Assembly (NCBI RefSeq): GCF_036242395.1
Contig: NZ_CP108458.1
Location: forward strand, 4,092,001-4,156,000
Reading direction: 5' to 3'
Origin: Kitasatospora sp. NBC_01266
GTDB lineage: Bacteria; Actinomycetota; Actinomycetes; Streptomycetales; Streptomycetaceae
DNA: 64,000 nt
The translations under genes were made by a program, and so were the position numbers. How positions within the stretch are numbered: the stretch's first letter is position 1; each line of letters starts with the position of its first letter. This document shows positions 26,126 to 34,853 of the stretch, piece after piece. The notes under the pieces were generated by a model. The model was given only the letters and a program-made list of their open reading frames with translations, had not been told where the DNA came from and ran no database searches.

Positions 26126-26812
26126 GTGGGCAGCGGCAACGATGCCTGGATGGAGAGGGCGCGGCACGAAGTCCCGCCCCGGAGACTGGAGAAGCAGCTC
26201 GCCATCGCGAGCGCGTCCTGCACGGTCTTCGGCCGTGAGGGCTACACGCGCGCCTCGGTCGATGCGCTCGCCGCCGCGGCCGGCGTCTCGACGCGCACGC
26301 TCTACAACCACTTCCCTGGCGGCAAGGCGGAGCTCTTCCGCACCGTCGTCAGCTGGACGTCGGGCGAGGTGCGGGACGCCCAACTCGCCCGAATGCAAGC
26401 CCTGCTGGACCCGGAACGCCCGCCGCACCCGGACGACCTGGAGCGCGACCTCGTCGCCCTGACCCGCGCGTTCGTCGGCTTGATCGCCGACTACCCGGCC
26501 CACTTCGCACTCGTCCGCCACATCCACGCCGAGGCCGACCATGTGCCGCCCGAGGTGCTGCAGGCGTGGAAGGACGCCGGACCGGCCCCGATCGGCCGCG
26601 CGCTCGCCGACGTGATGGCAGGCCTCGCCGCTGCAGGCCTGATCGATGTGCACGGCGACGCAGCCATGGCGAGTGCTCACTTCATGACACTGACCTCACA
26701 CTTGATCGTCCAGCTCTCCCACTACGGCGTCCTCCCGCTGTCGAAGGAGGAGACCAACCGCTTGATCACCGGCGGCGTTGCGGCGTTCCTACGGGCGTAC
26801 CGCGCCGGGTGA
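26126..26812 (+). CDS. TetR family transcriptional regulator
   Basis: A 228-residue repressor. The N-terminal HTH reads YTRASVDALAAAAGVSTRTLYNHFPGGKAELF, the standard TetR form. The C-terminal ligand domain contains HFALVRHIHAEADHVPPEV, and the TetR_C-like body is helical. The GTG at 26126 follows GAGGAGG. It is divergent from the FMN reductase gene and probably represses both directions through the twin palindrome between them. Confidence 0.92.
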   Translation: MGSGNDAWMERARHEVPPRRLEKQLAIASASCTVFGREGYTRASVDALAAAAGVSTRTLYNHFPGGKAELFRTVVSWTSGEVRDAQLARMQALLDPERPPHPDDLERDLVALTRAFVGLIADYPAHFALVRHIHAEADHVPPEVLQAWKDAGPAPIGRALADVMAGLAAAGLIDVHGDAAMASAHFMTLTSHLIVQLSHYGVLPLSKEETNRLITGGVAAFLRAYRAG

Positions 26813-27026
26813 TCCAGCGGCACCGCTCTCGTCGGTGGTCGCGGAAGGGGCTCTGCCGGAACGATCGGCTTCCGGGGTCACCACCGCGGTGCGTCGATGT
26901 CGTGCACCCCAGGGTCGGGACGTGCTGGTAGCGCCTCGACATCACGGCCGAGGTCCGCACTCTCGGCCCTACGGGAGCAGGACCCGGCCGCGCACCGGCG
27001 GCTGGAACGCGCGCCGCGGGTCCTCG

Positions 27027-28361
27027 TCACCTGTGGTCGCGGAGGAACGCGGCGATGTCACTGCGGGTCGGGTAGTTCGGCAGCGGCGCCGGCTCGTCCT
27101 GGAGGAACGCGGTGATCGCGGCGACGGCCCGTTGGTCGTTGTCGTCGAGGCCGTTCCACATGTGGTGTCCGACTGCGGGCATGTACTGCGTGCGCTGGAT
27201 GGCGGGATCGTCGGCGAGGATGGTGGTCTCCCACGTCCGGACCTGGGAGGAGCACTCGGCGATCATCAGCATCGCGGGCGTCCGGGAAAGCCTCAACTGC
27301 GGGGCGATGGAGGGTGATTCCTTGATCGTCTGCTGGACGCGGAGGCTGGCGGCGGCGCTGAAGGAGAAGTTCTGCGTGGTGTCCTCGACGGGAATGCGGT
27401 GCGCGTCCTTCGCGCAGTAGCCGGATGCGGTGTCGCTGCCGAGATCGGCGGCGGTGAACGCGTTGTCACCCTCGGCCTGACCCACCAGCCCACTGTCGGG
27501 GTCGAGGAGCCCGAGCCGCATGAGACCGAACGCGACGGCGTAGCGCGGGACGTGCGTCGAGCGCGGTCCGGTCATGGCCGGTGCGATGTCGCGCGCGGAC
27601 GGCCGGCCCTCGTTGCCGGTGAGACGCGAGGTGGGGCCGTCCATCGGGCCGGGCTCGGCGATGACCGCCCGATGGAGGTGCGCGGCTGTGTCCGGATCGG
27701 CCAGGGCCCGGGTGAGCACGACCGCGCCCGAGGAGAATCCCAGGACGTCGACACTGCCCTTGCCCAGCCGGTCGATGAAAGCGCCGAGGTCGCGGACCTC
27801 CCTGGAGATCGTGTACTGGTCCATGGGAAGCAGATCGCTCCGTCCGCCGCCGGCCTGCTCGTAGGCGTAGACGTCGTAGCCCTGGCGCGCCAGGAGTTGC
27901 AGGAACTGATGGTCGAGCAGCGAAATGCCGCGCACGGGGCCGCCGTTGAGGTACACGAGCGGAACGGGGTGCGGGGTGCTGCCGCTGGCGGGCGGGTAGT
28001 GGTACACCGCGACCCGGCTGCCCGTGGCCAGGCTCCAGTACTGCGTGGCCACGAACGGCAGGGCTGGTGGATACCTCCTCGCGGTGGGCACCGTCGGGAT
28101 GCAGACCGACGCCGTCAACGCCGCCGCGATGGCCACCGGCACTAACGGCACGAGCCGCTCCCGCCAGGCACGTCGCCGGCCCCGCCACAGTGCGGCGGTG
28201 ATCGCGACCCCGACGGTCGCCGCCCACGCGGCGAAGCCCGAGCCCGCCCCCTTCGTGAGGACGATCAGCGCGAGGAAGAAGACGATCAGGGCCACGACGG
28301 CGGCCGCAGCCGGCAGCAGGCGACCGGCGAAGCGGGCAGCACGTATGACGGACGGTGGCAT
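27027..28361 (-). CDS. Membrane-anchored alpha/beta hydrolase
   Basis: A 444-residue protein. Three hydrophobic segments (about 15-36, 43-60 and 70-88) anchor it, and an alpha/beta hydrolase domain follows. LVYLNGGPVRGISLLDHQFL is the oxyanion region. The nucleophile is Ser210 in LGFSSGAVV, and the probable His lies in PAVGHHMWNG. It resembles proline iminopeptidase-type hydrolases with an added membrane part; the substrate is unknown. ATG 28361 is used. It is divergent from a TetR gene, and the palindrome between them suggests repression. Confidence 0.85.
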   Translation of the reverse strand: MPPSVIRAARFAGRLLPAAAAVVALIVFFLALIVLTKGAGSGFAAWAATVGVAITAALWRGRRRAWRERLVPLVPVAIAAALTASVCIPTVPTARRYPPALPFVATQYWSLATGSRVAVYHYPPASGSTPHPVPLVYLNGGPVRGISLLDHQFLQLLARQGYDVYAYEQAGGGRSDLLPMDQYTISREVRDLGAFIDRLGKGSVDVLGFSSGAVVLTRALADPDTAAHLHRAVIAEPGPMDGPTSRLTGNEGRPSARDIAPAMTGPRSTHVPRYAVAFGLMRLGLLDPDSGLVGQAEGDNAFTAADLGSDTASGYCAKDAHRIPVEDTTQNFSFSAAASLRVQQTIKESPSIAPQLRLSRTPAMLMIAECSSQVRTWETTILADDPAIQRTQYMPAVGHHMWNGLDDNDQRAVAAITAFLQDEPAPLPNYPTRSDIAAFLRDHR

Positions 28362-28383
28362 GGCAGTCTCCCAGTGATTTCAG

Positions 28384-28405
28384 AACACCGTTTCAAAACG
28401 ATGTT
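28384..28405. promoter_or_regulatory. TetR operator upstream of the hydrolase gene
   Basis: aacaccgttt and aaacgatgtt form an inverted repeat (9 of 10 pairs, 2-bp centre) in the 68-bp gap between the divergent hydrolase and TetR genes. It overlaps the likely promoters. Confidence 0.65.
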
Positions 28406-28429
28406 ATCAAAGCGGGTAGACTGGTCTCC

Positions 28430-29029
28430 ATGGGTAGGCCCAGAACGAACGACGACGCCGTCAAAGAACGTCTCGTGGTGTGTGCAACCGAGATGTTCGC
28501 CACCCGTCCGCGGGAGGCGGTCACCGTCCGCGCCCTGGCCGCTGCCGCCGGGACGTCGACGGCGGCGGTGTACACGCTGTTCGACGGCAAGGACGCACTG
28601 GTGGAGGAGGTGCGCAACAGGGCGGTCGCGGGGCTGTTCCACGACCTGTCAGTGGTCCCGGACTCCGACGACGCTCTCGCCGACCTCTACGCACTGGGCG
28701 CCGCGTATCGGCGATGGGGAAGCGAGAACCGCCACCTCTACATGGTGCTGTTCGGCGCCGCCCAGTCCTTCGACCCGTCAGGTCCGGTCGGCACCCGCGA
28801 CCCCGTCCGGCCGCTCCTCGCGGCGATCGACCGCGCCGTGGCGAGTTCCGTCCTCGACGGTGAGGCCACGCTGATCGCCGTCTCGCTCTGGGTGGCCCTG
28901 CACGGGCTCGTGACTCTCGAACTGGCAGGAGCCATCGACGCCGCCACGGCCGAGACGGCGTTCACCTCCACGATTCACGCCGTGCTGCGCGGCTGGGCGA
29001 CTCCTGCGGCGTTCCGCAGCCTGGGATGA
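28430..29029 (+). CDS. TetR family transcriptional regulator
   Basis: A 199-residue repressor with the HTH AVTVRALAAAAGTSTAAVYTLFDGKDALVEEV and a WHG-type C-terminal domain (WVALHGLVTLELAGAI). ATG 28430 follows the operator by 25 bp. It is divergent from the membrane-anchored hydrolase, its probable target. A strong hairpin after the stop is shared with the convergent gene. Confidence 0.9.
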   Translation: MGRPRTNDDAVKERLVVCATEMFATRPREAVTVRALAAAAGTSTAAVYTLFDGKDALVEEVRNRAVAGLFHDLSVVPDSDDALADLYALGAAYRRWGSENRHLYMVLFGAAQSFDPSGPVGTRDPVRPLLAAIDRAVASSVLDGEATLIAVSLWVALHGLVTLELAGAIDAATAETAFTSTIHAVLRGWATPAAFRSLG

Positions 29030-29056
29030 AGCGACCACGACCCACCCCGGGAGTGG

Positions 29057-29090
29057 TCACCGCTGCGGGTACTCGATCCCGCAGCGGTGA
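29057..29090. terminator. Bidirectional terminator
   Basis: A perfect 13-bp stem (29057-29069 with 29078-29090) with an 8-nt loop lies between the convergent TetR gene and the TIGR03086-type gene. It ends 3 bp before the latter's stop and so can serve both. Confidence 0.8.
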
Positions 29091-29093
29091 TCC

Positions 29094-29660
29094 TCAGGCC
29101 GCCCGGCCCAGCCAGCCGGCCAGGCGGGCGTACGCGTCCGCGTCGGCCGGAACCTCCTGCAGCGGGCCGAAGGGCAGCCCCTCGCGGCTCCGTTCGGCCG
29201 GGAGCACCTTCTCGGCGATACCCAGCGAGACGAGTGCCAGTTCCTCGTCCAGGGCGGTGTGCGGGGTGACCACCTGGGCGATGTCCCAGGTGTGGGTGGC
29301 GGCCTCCATCACATAGCCGCCCAGCGCCATCCGGCCGGGCACCGCGCCCCACGGGACCTCCACGATCCGGTCGAGCGTGGCGTCGTCCGCCCAGGCGGCG
29401 ATCGCGCGGGTCCGGGCCCGGCCCAGGGCGCCCGACCAGTCGGTGTCGTCGATCCGGTCCACCGCGGGGGACACGTCCAGGGCGCGGCCGCCCTCGCCCA
29501 CGTACGCGATCCGGTGGATCCCGCCGATGACATGGCCGAGCAGCGCCCGCAGGTCGTACTCGGTGCACGGAGTGGGGCGGTCGAGCTCGGCGGGGGTGAT
29601 CCCGGCGAGGACCGTCTCCAGCTGGTCGAGGGTGCGGATGTAGAGGGGACGCGGGTCCAT
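29094..29660 (-). CDS. TIGR03086/maleylpyruvate isomerase-like (DinB fold) protein
   Basis: A 188-residue helical protein with the family pattern: L..LETVLAGITPAELDRPTPC near the N-terminus, LRALLGHVIGGIHRI with a metal-type His, and EAATHTWDIAQV with a second His-x-Trp-Asp. Such proteins use a DinB-like four-helix bundle with a metal or mycothiol. The substrate is unknown. ATG 29660 has AAGGAG upstream. It is divergent from the WYL regulator, with an operator-like palindrome between them. Confidence 0.85.
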   Translation of the reverse strand: MDPRPLYIRTLDQLETVLAGITPAELDRPTPCTEYDLRALLGHVIGGIHRIAYVGEGGRALDVSPAVDRIDDTDWSGALGRARTRAIAAWADDATLDRIVEVPWGAVPGRMALGGYVMEAATHTWDIAQVVTPHTALDEELALVSLGIAEKVLPAERSREGLPFGPLQEVPADADAYARLAGWLGRAA

Positions 29661-29721
29661 CGGAGCAACTCCTTTTGTGCGCAGTGGCGTTCTTCCTTGC
29701 GAGGGACACTCTTCCGGCAAT

Positions 29722-29742
29722 ACCTGACACCTCGCGTCAGGT
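29722..29742. promoter_or_regulatory. Palindrome upstream of the WYL regulator
   Basis: acctgac and gtcaggt (7-bp arms, 7-bp spacer) lie 14 bp before the GTG of the WYL regulator and 62 bp from the divergent start. It is a likely binding site for that regulator. Confidence 0.6.
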
Positions 29743-29755
29743 TTAATGGGATCTC

Positions 29756-30712
29756 GTGAAGGCCGACCGACTGCTGTCGATCCTGCTGCTGCTCCAAACG
29801 CGCGGCCAGGTGCCCGCCACCGAGCTGGCCGAACGCCTGGAGGTCTCCGTCCGCACCGTCTACCGGGACGTGGAGGCGCTGTCGGTGGCCGGCGTCCCCG
29901 TCTGGGCCGAGCGCGGCCGACACGGCGGGATCAACCTGCTGCCCGGCTACCGCACGGACGTCACCGGGCTGACCAGTGACGAGGCCCGCGCGCTGTTCGT
30001 CCTCTCCCCCCAGTGCGCGCACCAGGCACTCGGCCTCGGGGACGCCATCAACTCGGCGCTGCGCAAGGTGATGGCCGCCCTCCCCGCCCCGCACCGCCCG
30101 GCGGCCGAGCGCACCAGCCAGCGGATCCTGATCGACCCCGCCCGCTGGATGCGGGCCGAACCGAACGGCACCGCCGACCTCGGCGAGCTGCAACGGGCCG
30201 TCTTCACCGACCGGAGAATCGTCCTGACGTACCGTCACAGCGGTGCCGGCGAGCCGAGCGAGTACACCGTCGACCCGTACGGGCTGGTGAGCAAGGCCGG
30301 CGTCTGGTACCTGGTGGCCGACCTGGACAGCGAGCCCCGGCTGTTCCGGGCGGACCGGGTGCTGGCCGCCACCGTCTCCGACGACCCGGTGTGCCACCGG
30401 CCCGGCCTCGGCCTCGCGGACGTGTGGACGGTGCTCCGCGACCAGGTCGAGCGGGTGCCTGAAAGCGTACGGGTCCTCGTCCGCGCCCGCCGCAGCCGCC
30501 TCGACATGCTGCTGCGCATCCACGGCTCCCGGGTGGCCGTTCCGCCCGCCCCCGGTGACGGCGAGTGGGCCGAACTCACTTTCGCCTTCCCGGCCGTCCG
30601 GGCCGCCCGCGCCCTGCTCTCCTTCGGCACGGACATCGAGATCCTCGCCCCGCCCGAGGCGCGCGTCGAACTTGCCCGCGCCGCAGCGGAGATCACGCAG
30701 CTGTACGGCTAG
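29756..30712 (+). CDS. HTH/WYL-domain transcriptional regulator (DeoR/YafY type)
   Basis: A 318-residue regulator. The winged helix covers about 1-60 (ATELAERLEVSVRTVYRDVEALSVAGVPV). The WYL domain covers about 140-220 (RIVLTYRHSG, VDPYGLVSKAGVWYLVA, then FRADRV). A WCX-like C-terminus follows. WYL proteins often answer to nucleic-acid or nucleotide ligands. The start is GTG 29756. A palindrome upstream and the divergent DinB-fold gene suggest local control. A strong terminator follows at 30734-30771. Confidence 0.9.
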   Translation: MKADRLLSILLLLQTRGQVPATELAERLEVSVRTVYRDVEALSVAGVPVWAERGRHGGINLLPGYRTDVTGLTSDEARALFVLSPQCAHQALGLGDAINSALRKVMAALPAPHRPAAERTSQRILIDPARWMRAEPNGTADLGELQRAVFTDRRIVLTYRHSGAGEPSEYTVDPYGLVSKAGVWYLVADLDSEPRLFRADRVLAATVSDDPVCHRPGLGLADVWTVLRDQVERVPESVRVLVRARRSRLDMLLRIHGSRVAVPPAPGDGEWAELTFAFPAVRAARALLSFGTDIEILAPPEARVELARAAAEITQLYG

Positions 30713-30733
30713 CCGGGCCCGCCAAGGCAGTTG

Positions 30734-30771
30734 AAGGCCCCGACCGGTTGGTGGTTTCCGGTCGGGGCCTT
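30734..30771 (+). terminator. Terminator after the WYL regulator gene
   Basis: A perfect 14-bp stem (30734-30747 with 30758-30771) with a 10-nt loop lies 21 bp after the stop. It may also end the convergent RCC1-repeat gene. Confidence 0.85.
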
Positions 30772-30825
30772 CGTCATACCCCGGTTCTGGTCTCAGTTGG
30801 GGTTCCGGGCCCTGGGGAGCGGGGA

Positions 30826-32013
30826 TCAGGCGGCGAGGCTGAAGTGCCCGTAGCTCGGTGCGGCGATGAAGGTCAGGTAGCTGTTGGCGCCCGCCGCGGC
30901 GACCGGGGTGGAGCGGTTGGTGGTGCTGCCATCGCCGAGCTGGCCGTAGCCGTTGTAGCCCCAGGCCCGCACCGTGCCGTCGCTCAGCAGGGCCAGTGCG
31001 TGCACCTGGCCGGCGGCGATGGACTTCACGTTGGCGAGGTTCTGGACGGCGACCGGGGTGAGTCGGTCGGTGGTGCTGGCGTCTCCCAGCTGGCCGTAGC
31101 CGTTGTAGCCCCAGGCCCGCTCCGTGCCGTCGCCCAGCAGGGCGTAGGTGGAGTTGCCGCCGGCCGCCAGGGAGCGGGCGTTGGCGAGGTTCTGGACGGC
31201 GACCGGGGTGTAGCGGTTGGTGGTGCTGCCGTCACCGAGCTGACCGTTGCCGTTGTAGCCCCAGGCCGACACCATGCCGTCGTTCAGCAGTGCCACGCTG
31301 TGGTTCTGGCCGCCCGCGAGCGCCTGGGCGTTGTTCAGTCCGGCCACGGTGACCGGGTTGGAGCGGCTGGTCGTGGTGCCGTCACCGAGCTGGCCGTAGC
31401 CGTTGTAGCCCCAGGCCCGCACCGTGCCGTCGTTCAGCAGCGCCAGGCTGTGGTTGCAGCCGGCGGCGATCGCCCGCACACCGTTCAGTCCGGCCACGGT
31501 GACCGGGTTGGTGCGGCTGGTCGTGGTGCCGTCGCCGAGCTGGCCGTTGCCGTTGTAGCCCCAGGCCCGGACCGTGCCGTCGTTGAGCAGCGCCAGGCTG
31601 TGGTAGCAGCCGGCGGCGATCGCCCGCACACCGTTCAGTCCGGCCACGGTGCCGGGTGTCGAGTGGTTGGCGGTGCTGCCGTCGCCGAGCTGGCCGTTGC
31701 CGTTGTTGCCCCACGCGTTCACTGTGCCGTTCCGCAGCAGCGCCAGGCCGAAGCCGTCGGTGTTGCTTCCGCCCGCCACCAGCGAGGTGAGCTCGGTGCC
31801 GGTCAGCCCGGGGATCGCGCTCGGTGTCGGCCGGCTGCTGGTGTCCACCGCGCCCAGCTGGTAGGTGGAGTTGGCCCCCCAGCCCTTCGCCCGGCTGTCC
31901 TGAGCGGTGGCACTCGTCGGCAGCGCCAGCACTGCGAGCGAGGTCGCGCCCAGCAGTAGGGCGGTCAGGATCCGACGCGGGGCATTCGCGCGCTCGGTGC
32001 GCAACGGTCTCAT
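30826..32013 (-). CDS. Secreted RCC1-repeat (beta-propeller) protein
   Basis: A 395-residue protein with a signal peptide at 1-37: a basic start, ILTALLLGATSLAVLALP and cleavage near ATA-QD. At least seven RCC1 repeats of about 50-51 residues follow, each with a G-x-x-x-x-GQLGDG core followed by T-x-x-x-x-P. These fold into a seven-bladed propeller. Outside the cell such propellers bind proteins, sugars or peptidoglycan; the partner is unknown. ATG 32013 gives the signal peptide; the frame is open further upstream without coding character. About 270 bp upstream are gene-free. Confidence 0.88.
   Translation of the reverse strand: MRPLRTERANAPRRILTALLLGATSLAVLALPTSATAQDSRAKGWGANSTYQLGAVDTSSRPTPSAIPGLTGTELTSLVAGGSNTDGFGLALLRNGTVNAWGNNGNGQLGDGSTANHSTPGTVAGLNGVRAIAAGCYHSLALLNDGTVRAWGYNGNGQLGDGTTTSRTNPVTVAGLNGVRAIAAGCNHSLALLNDGTVRAWGYNGYGQLGDGTTTSRSNPVTVAGLNNAQALAGGQNHSVALLNDGMVSAWGYNGNGQLGDGSTTNRYTPVAVQNLANARSLAAGGNSTYALLGDGTERAWGYNGYGQLGDASTTDRLTPVAVQNLANVKSIAAGQVHALALLSDGTVRAWGYNGYGQLGDGSTTNRSTPVAAAGANSYLTFIAAPSYGHFSLAA
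30890..31760 (-). repeat. Near-identical RCC1 DNA repeats
   Basis: The gene contains tandem units of about 150-156 bp with long near-identical stretches, for example ctggccgtagccgttgtagc recurring in four units. Recent duplication or gene conversion is likely, and copy number may vary between strains. Confidence 0.75.
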
Positions 32014-32287
32014 GGCATCAGTCACTTTCGTCAGGGCCCACGCAAGGTTGGGCGGCTTGACAGTCCTGGACGGCAACCCTGCGCGGCTGGCGCCGGGCCC
32101 GCCGGGGAGGAGGTTCCCAAGCGGATCGTCCGCATACAAGCCAGCCGCGCTGCCGACCGTCCCGGACATGCGCGAGTTCACCTGTCCGGCGGGTGCGTCC
32201 GTGGATCAAGGCTCGGACCTGCCCGGAAGTCGCGACGGCTGGGCCCGCTTCCTTCATGGCCCCGGCCATGACCGGTGCCCCTCGCAC

Positions 32288-33763
32288 TCAGGCCCGGGCA
32301 ACCGGCTGCTTCGGCAGCAGGAAGACGACGATGCCCGCGATGACAGCGAGGACGAACGTCCCGAAGGACGCGACGGCGAAGGCGTGGCCGGCGGCGGCAA
32401 CCCTGCCGACTGCCGCGGGATGGAACGAACCGAAGAAGACCGCTCCGACAACGGCAACGCCCAGCGCCCCGCCACACTGCTGAGCCGTGGACAGGACCCC
32501 TGACGCGACACCGGCCGACGCCGGCTCGACGCGGCTCAGCACCGTGTTGAGCGCCGGCGTGATGACCAGTCCGCCGCCGACGCTCTGCAGGACGAGGGTG
32601 GGGACCACGAGCAGCGGAGTGATCCGCGGGCCGGACACCAGCAACAGGCCGGTCGCCAGGTAACCGCTCGCCAGGATGACCGCCCCGATCTCGAGGACAC
32701 GTCGTCCATGTTTCGGGATGGTCCGGCTCGCCACCATGCTGAACACGAAGAACGCGGCGGCGGCCGGCGCGTAGACCAGGCCCGCGCCGAGCGGCGACAG
32801 GTCGAGGCCCTGCTGCATCGTTACCGACAAGGCCAGGTAGTACGAGTAGATCAGCGCGTACAGGGCGAGGACGAGAACGATCCCGAGCGAGAACGAGCGC
32901 TGCTCGAACAGCGTCAGCGGCACCAGCGGGTCCCCGCCCCGCCGTTCCAGGCCCCGCTCGATCGCGACGAACGAGCCGAACGCGGCCGCGCTGCCCGCGA
33001 AGCAGGCCCAGACCCACCCTGGCCAGCCTGCCTGCTGCCCCTGGATCAGCGGGAGCACCAGGAGGAAGAGGGCCGCACTGAGCACCAGGACGCCGGGAAC
33101 ATCCGGCTTGCGGGTGGCGGCTGAGCCTGTCTCCGGCAGGTATCGCACTGCGAGGAGGAACAGGACGATTCCGATCGGCACGTTCACCCAGAACACCAGC
33201 CGCCAGCCGGCGGCCGAGGGGAGGTCGGCGCCGATCAGCAGTCCGCCGATGAGCTGTCCGCTGATGGTGGCCGTACCCATGACGGTGCCGAGCACGCCGT
33301 ACACGCTGTGCCGCCCCGCCGCCGGCACCAGCACCGTGACGTACGCGAACACCTGGGGAACCATCAGGGCTGCTCCCAGGCCCTGGAGGACCCGCGCGGC
33401 GATGAGGCTTTCCGCGTTCGGTGAGAGCGCGCAAGCAACTGATGACAGCGTGAACAGGGCCACCCCGAGAAGGAGGATCCGCTTGCGGCCGTACCGGTCA
33501 GCCAGCCGAGTAGCGGTGATGATGAAGACCGCGTAACCCAGCTGATAACCCGCCAGCACCCACTGGACATCGCCGGCGGAGGCATGCAGGTCCGCCTCGA
33601 TCGAGGGATCGGCGACCACGACGATGAACGAGTCGAGGACCGCCATGAACAGGGCGATCAGGACAACCGAGATCGTCAGCCACGGAGTGGCGACAGCTTT
33701 CGCCGCCACTACCGGTCGGCCGGCTGACTGCTGACCACTTGCCACGACTGGAGACCTCTTCAT
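32288..33763 (-). CDS. MFS transporter, DHA2 family
   Basis: A 491-residue, 14-TM exporter. TM1 has IALFMAVLDSFIVVVADPSIE, and the loop after TM2 has TRLADRYGRKRILLLG (motif A). Motif C-like GTVMGTATISGQLIGGLL lies near 150. It should export drugs or metabolites with proton antiport. ATG 33763 has GGAGG about 6 nt upstream. It lies 43 bp downstream of the MDR-type reductase gene on the same strand and is probably co-transcribed. Confidence 0.9.
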   Translation of the reverse strand: MKRSPVVASGQQSAGRPVVAAKAVATPWLTISVVLIALFMAVLDSFIVVVADPSIEADLHASAGDVQWVLAGYQLGYAVFIITATRLADRYGRKRILLLGVALFTLSSVACALSPNAESLIAARVLQGLGAALMVPQVFAYVTVLVPAAGRHSVYGVLGTVMGTATISGQLIGGLLIGADLPSAAGWRLVFWVNVPIGIVLFLLAVRYLPETGSAATRKPDVPGVLVLSAALFLLVLPLIQGQQAGWPGWVWACFAGSAAAFGSFVAIERGLERRGGDPLVPLTLFEQRSFSLGIVLVLALYALIYSYYLALSVTMQQGLDLSPLGAGLVYAPAAAAFFVFSMVASRTIPKHGRRVLEIGAVILASGYLATGLLLVSGPRITPLLVVPTLVLQSVGGGLVITPALNTVLSRVEPASAGVASGVLSTAQQCGGALGVAVVGAVFFGSFHPAAVGRVAAAGHAFAVASFGTFVLAVIAGIVVFLLPKQPVARA

Positions 33764-33806
33764 CCATCCTCCGACTGCCCTTTGGATAACGCATGATGAC
33801 GTTTCG

Positions 33807-34751
33807 TCAGTCGACGGTGAGCACCAACTTCCCAGTGCTCCTGCCGGTTTCACCGAGCCCGTGGGCCTTGGCGGCGTCCGCCAGCGGGAAGACGGCGTCG
33901 ATGTGCACCTTCAGCCTGCCGGTCTCGACCAACTCCGTGATGGCCAACAGCGCCCGCCGGTCGGGCTCGACCAGCATGAAGCCCGAGCGGATGGAGCGCG
34001 CGGCCGCGGCCGAGGCGATCGCCTCGGTCTCCCGGGCCGGGAGGGTGATCAATGTGCCACCGCTGCGCAGCACCGAGAGCGAGCGCTCCTGGTAGTCCCC
34101 GGCGATCGGGTCGATCACCACGTCCACGTCGGAGACCACCGAGGCGAAGTCGACCGCCGTGTAGTCGATCACCTCGTCCGCACCCAGCCCCCGCACGAAC
34201 TCGTGCTTGCCCGCGCTGGCCGTGCCGATGACGTACCCGCCGTACGCCTTGGCGATCTGCACCGCCAGGTGCCCCACGCCACCTGCCGCGGCGTGCACCA
34301 GGACCCGCTGCCCCTCCCGCAGGGCCGCCGTGTCCACCAGGGCTTGCCAGGCCGTGAGCGCGGCGAGCGGCAGGGCCGCCGCCCGCACGTGGTCGAGTCC
34401 GGCCGGCTTGGGGGCGAAGTGGCGTGCCGGAGCGGCCACGTACTGCGCGTAGGCGCCGACCATGCGCGGAAAGCCCGGCATGCCGTACACCTCGTCACCC
34501 GGCCGGAAGAGCGTCACGCCGAGTCCGACGGCCTCCACCACCCCCGAGACGTCCCACCCCACGATGCCTTCGCCGGGGACAAGCAGGACACCGGCCGCCC
34601 GGGTCTTCCAGTCCACCGGATTGACGCCGGCCGCGTGCACCCGGACCAGGATCTCCGTCGGACCGGGTACCGGCCGCTCCCGTTCCACGACTCTCAGGAC
34701 CTCCGGCCCGCCCGGCTCTTCGAAGGCCACGGCCGTCATCTTCTCCGCCAT
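33807..34751 (-). CDS. NADP-dependent MDR oxidoreductase (quinone oxidoreductase-like)
   Basis: A 314-residue medium-chain reductase without zinc ligands. The N-terminal GroES-like domain ends near 120 (GVNPVDWKTRAG-like). The cofactor motif is HAAAGGVGHLAVQIAKAYG at about 153-171. It reduces alpha,beta-unsaturated ketones or quinones with NADPH. ATG 34751 has GGGGAG 9 nt upstream. It is the first gene of a two-gene unit with the MFS exporter and is divergent from the GlxA-type regulator, which may control both. Confidence 0.9.
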   Translation of the reverse strand: MAEKMTAVAFEEPGGPEVLRVVERERPVPGPTEILVRVHAAGVNPVDWKTRAAGVLLVPGEGIVGWDVSGVVEAVGLGVTLFRPGDEVYGMPGFPRMVGAYAQYVAAPARHFAPKPAGLDHVRAAALPLAALTAWQALVDTAALREGQRVLVHAAAGGVGHLAVQIAKAYGGYVIGTASAGKHEFVRGLGADEVIDYTAVDFASVVSDVDVVIDPIAGDYQERSLSVLRSGGTLITLPARETEAIASAAAARSIRSGFMLVEPDRRALLAITELVETGRLKVHIDAVFPLADAAKAHGLGETGRSTGKLVLTVD

Positions 34752-34853
34752 CCGGATTCACTCCCCCGTCTCGTTCGCGGTCGATCAGCAGCCTGCCGCC
34801 GCCCGGCTGCCGAAACGAGTGGCCGGATTGCCAACTAGTGAGAGGATCCGGCC

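Noticed and set aside
30890-31760. Regular repeats that might be a CRISPR array
   Set aside because: Units are about 150 bp, lie in one open frame and code for RCC1 blades; there are no short spacers.
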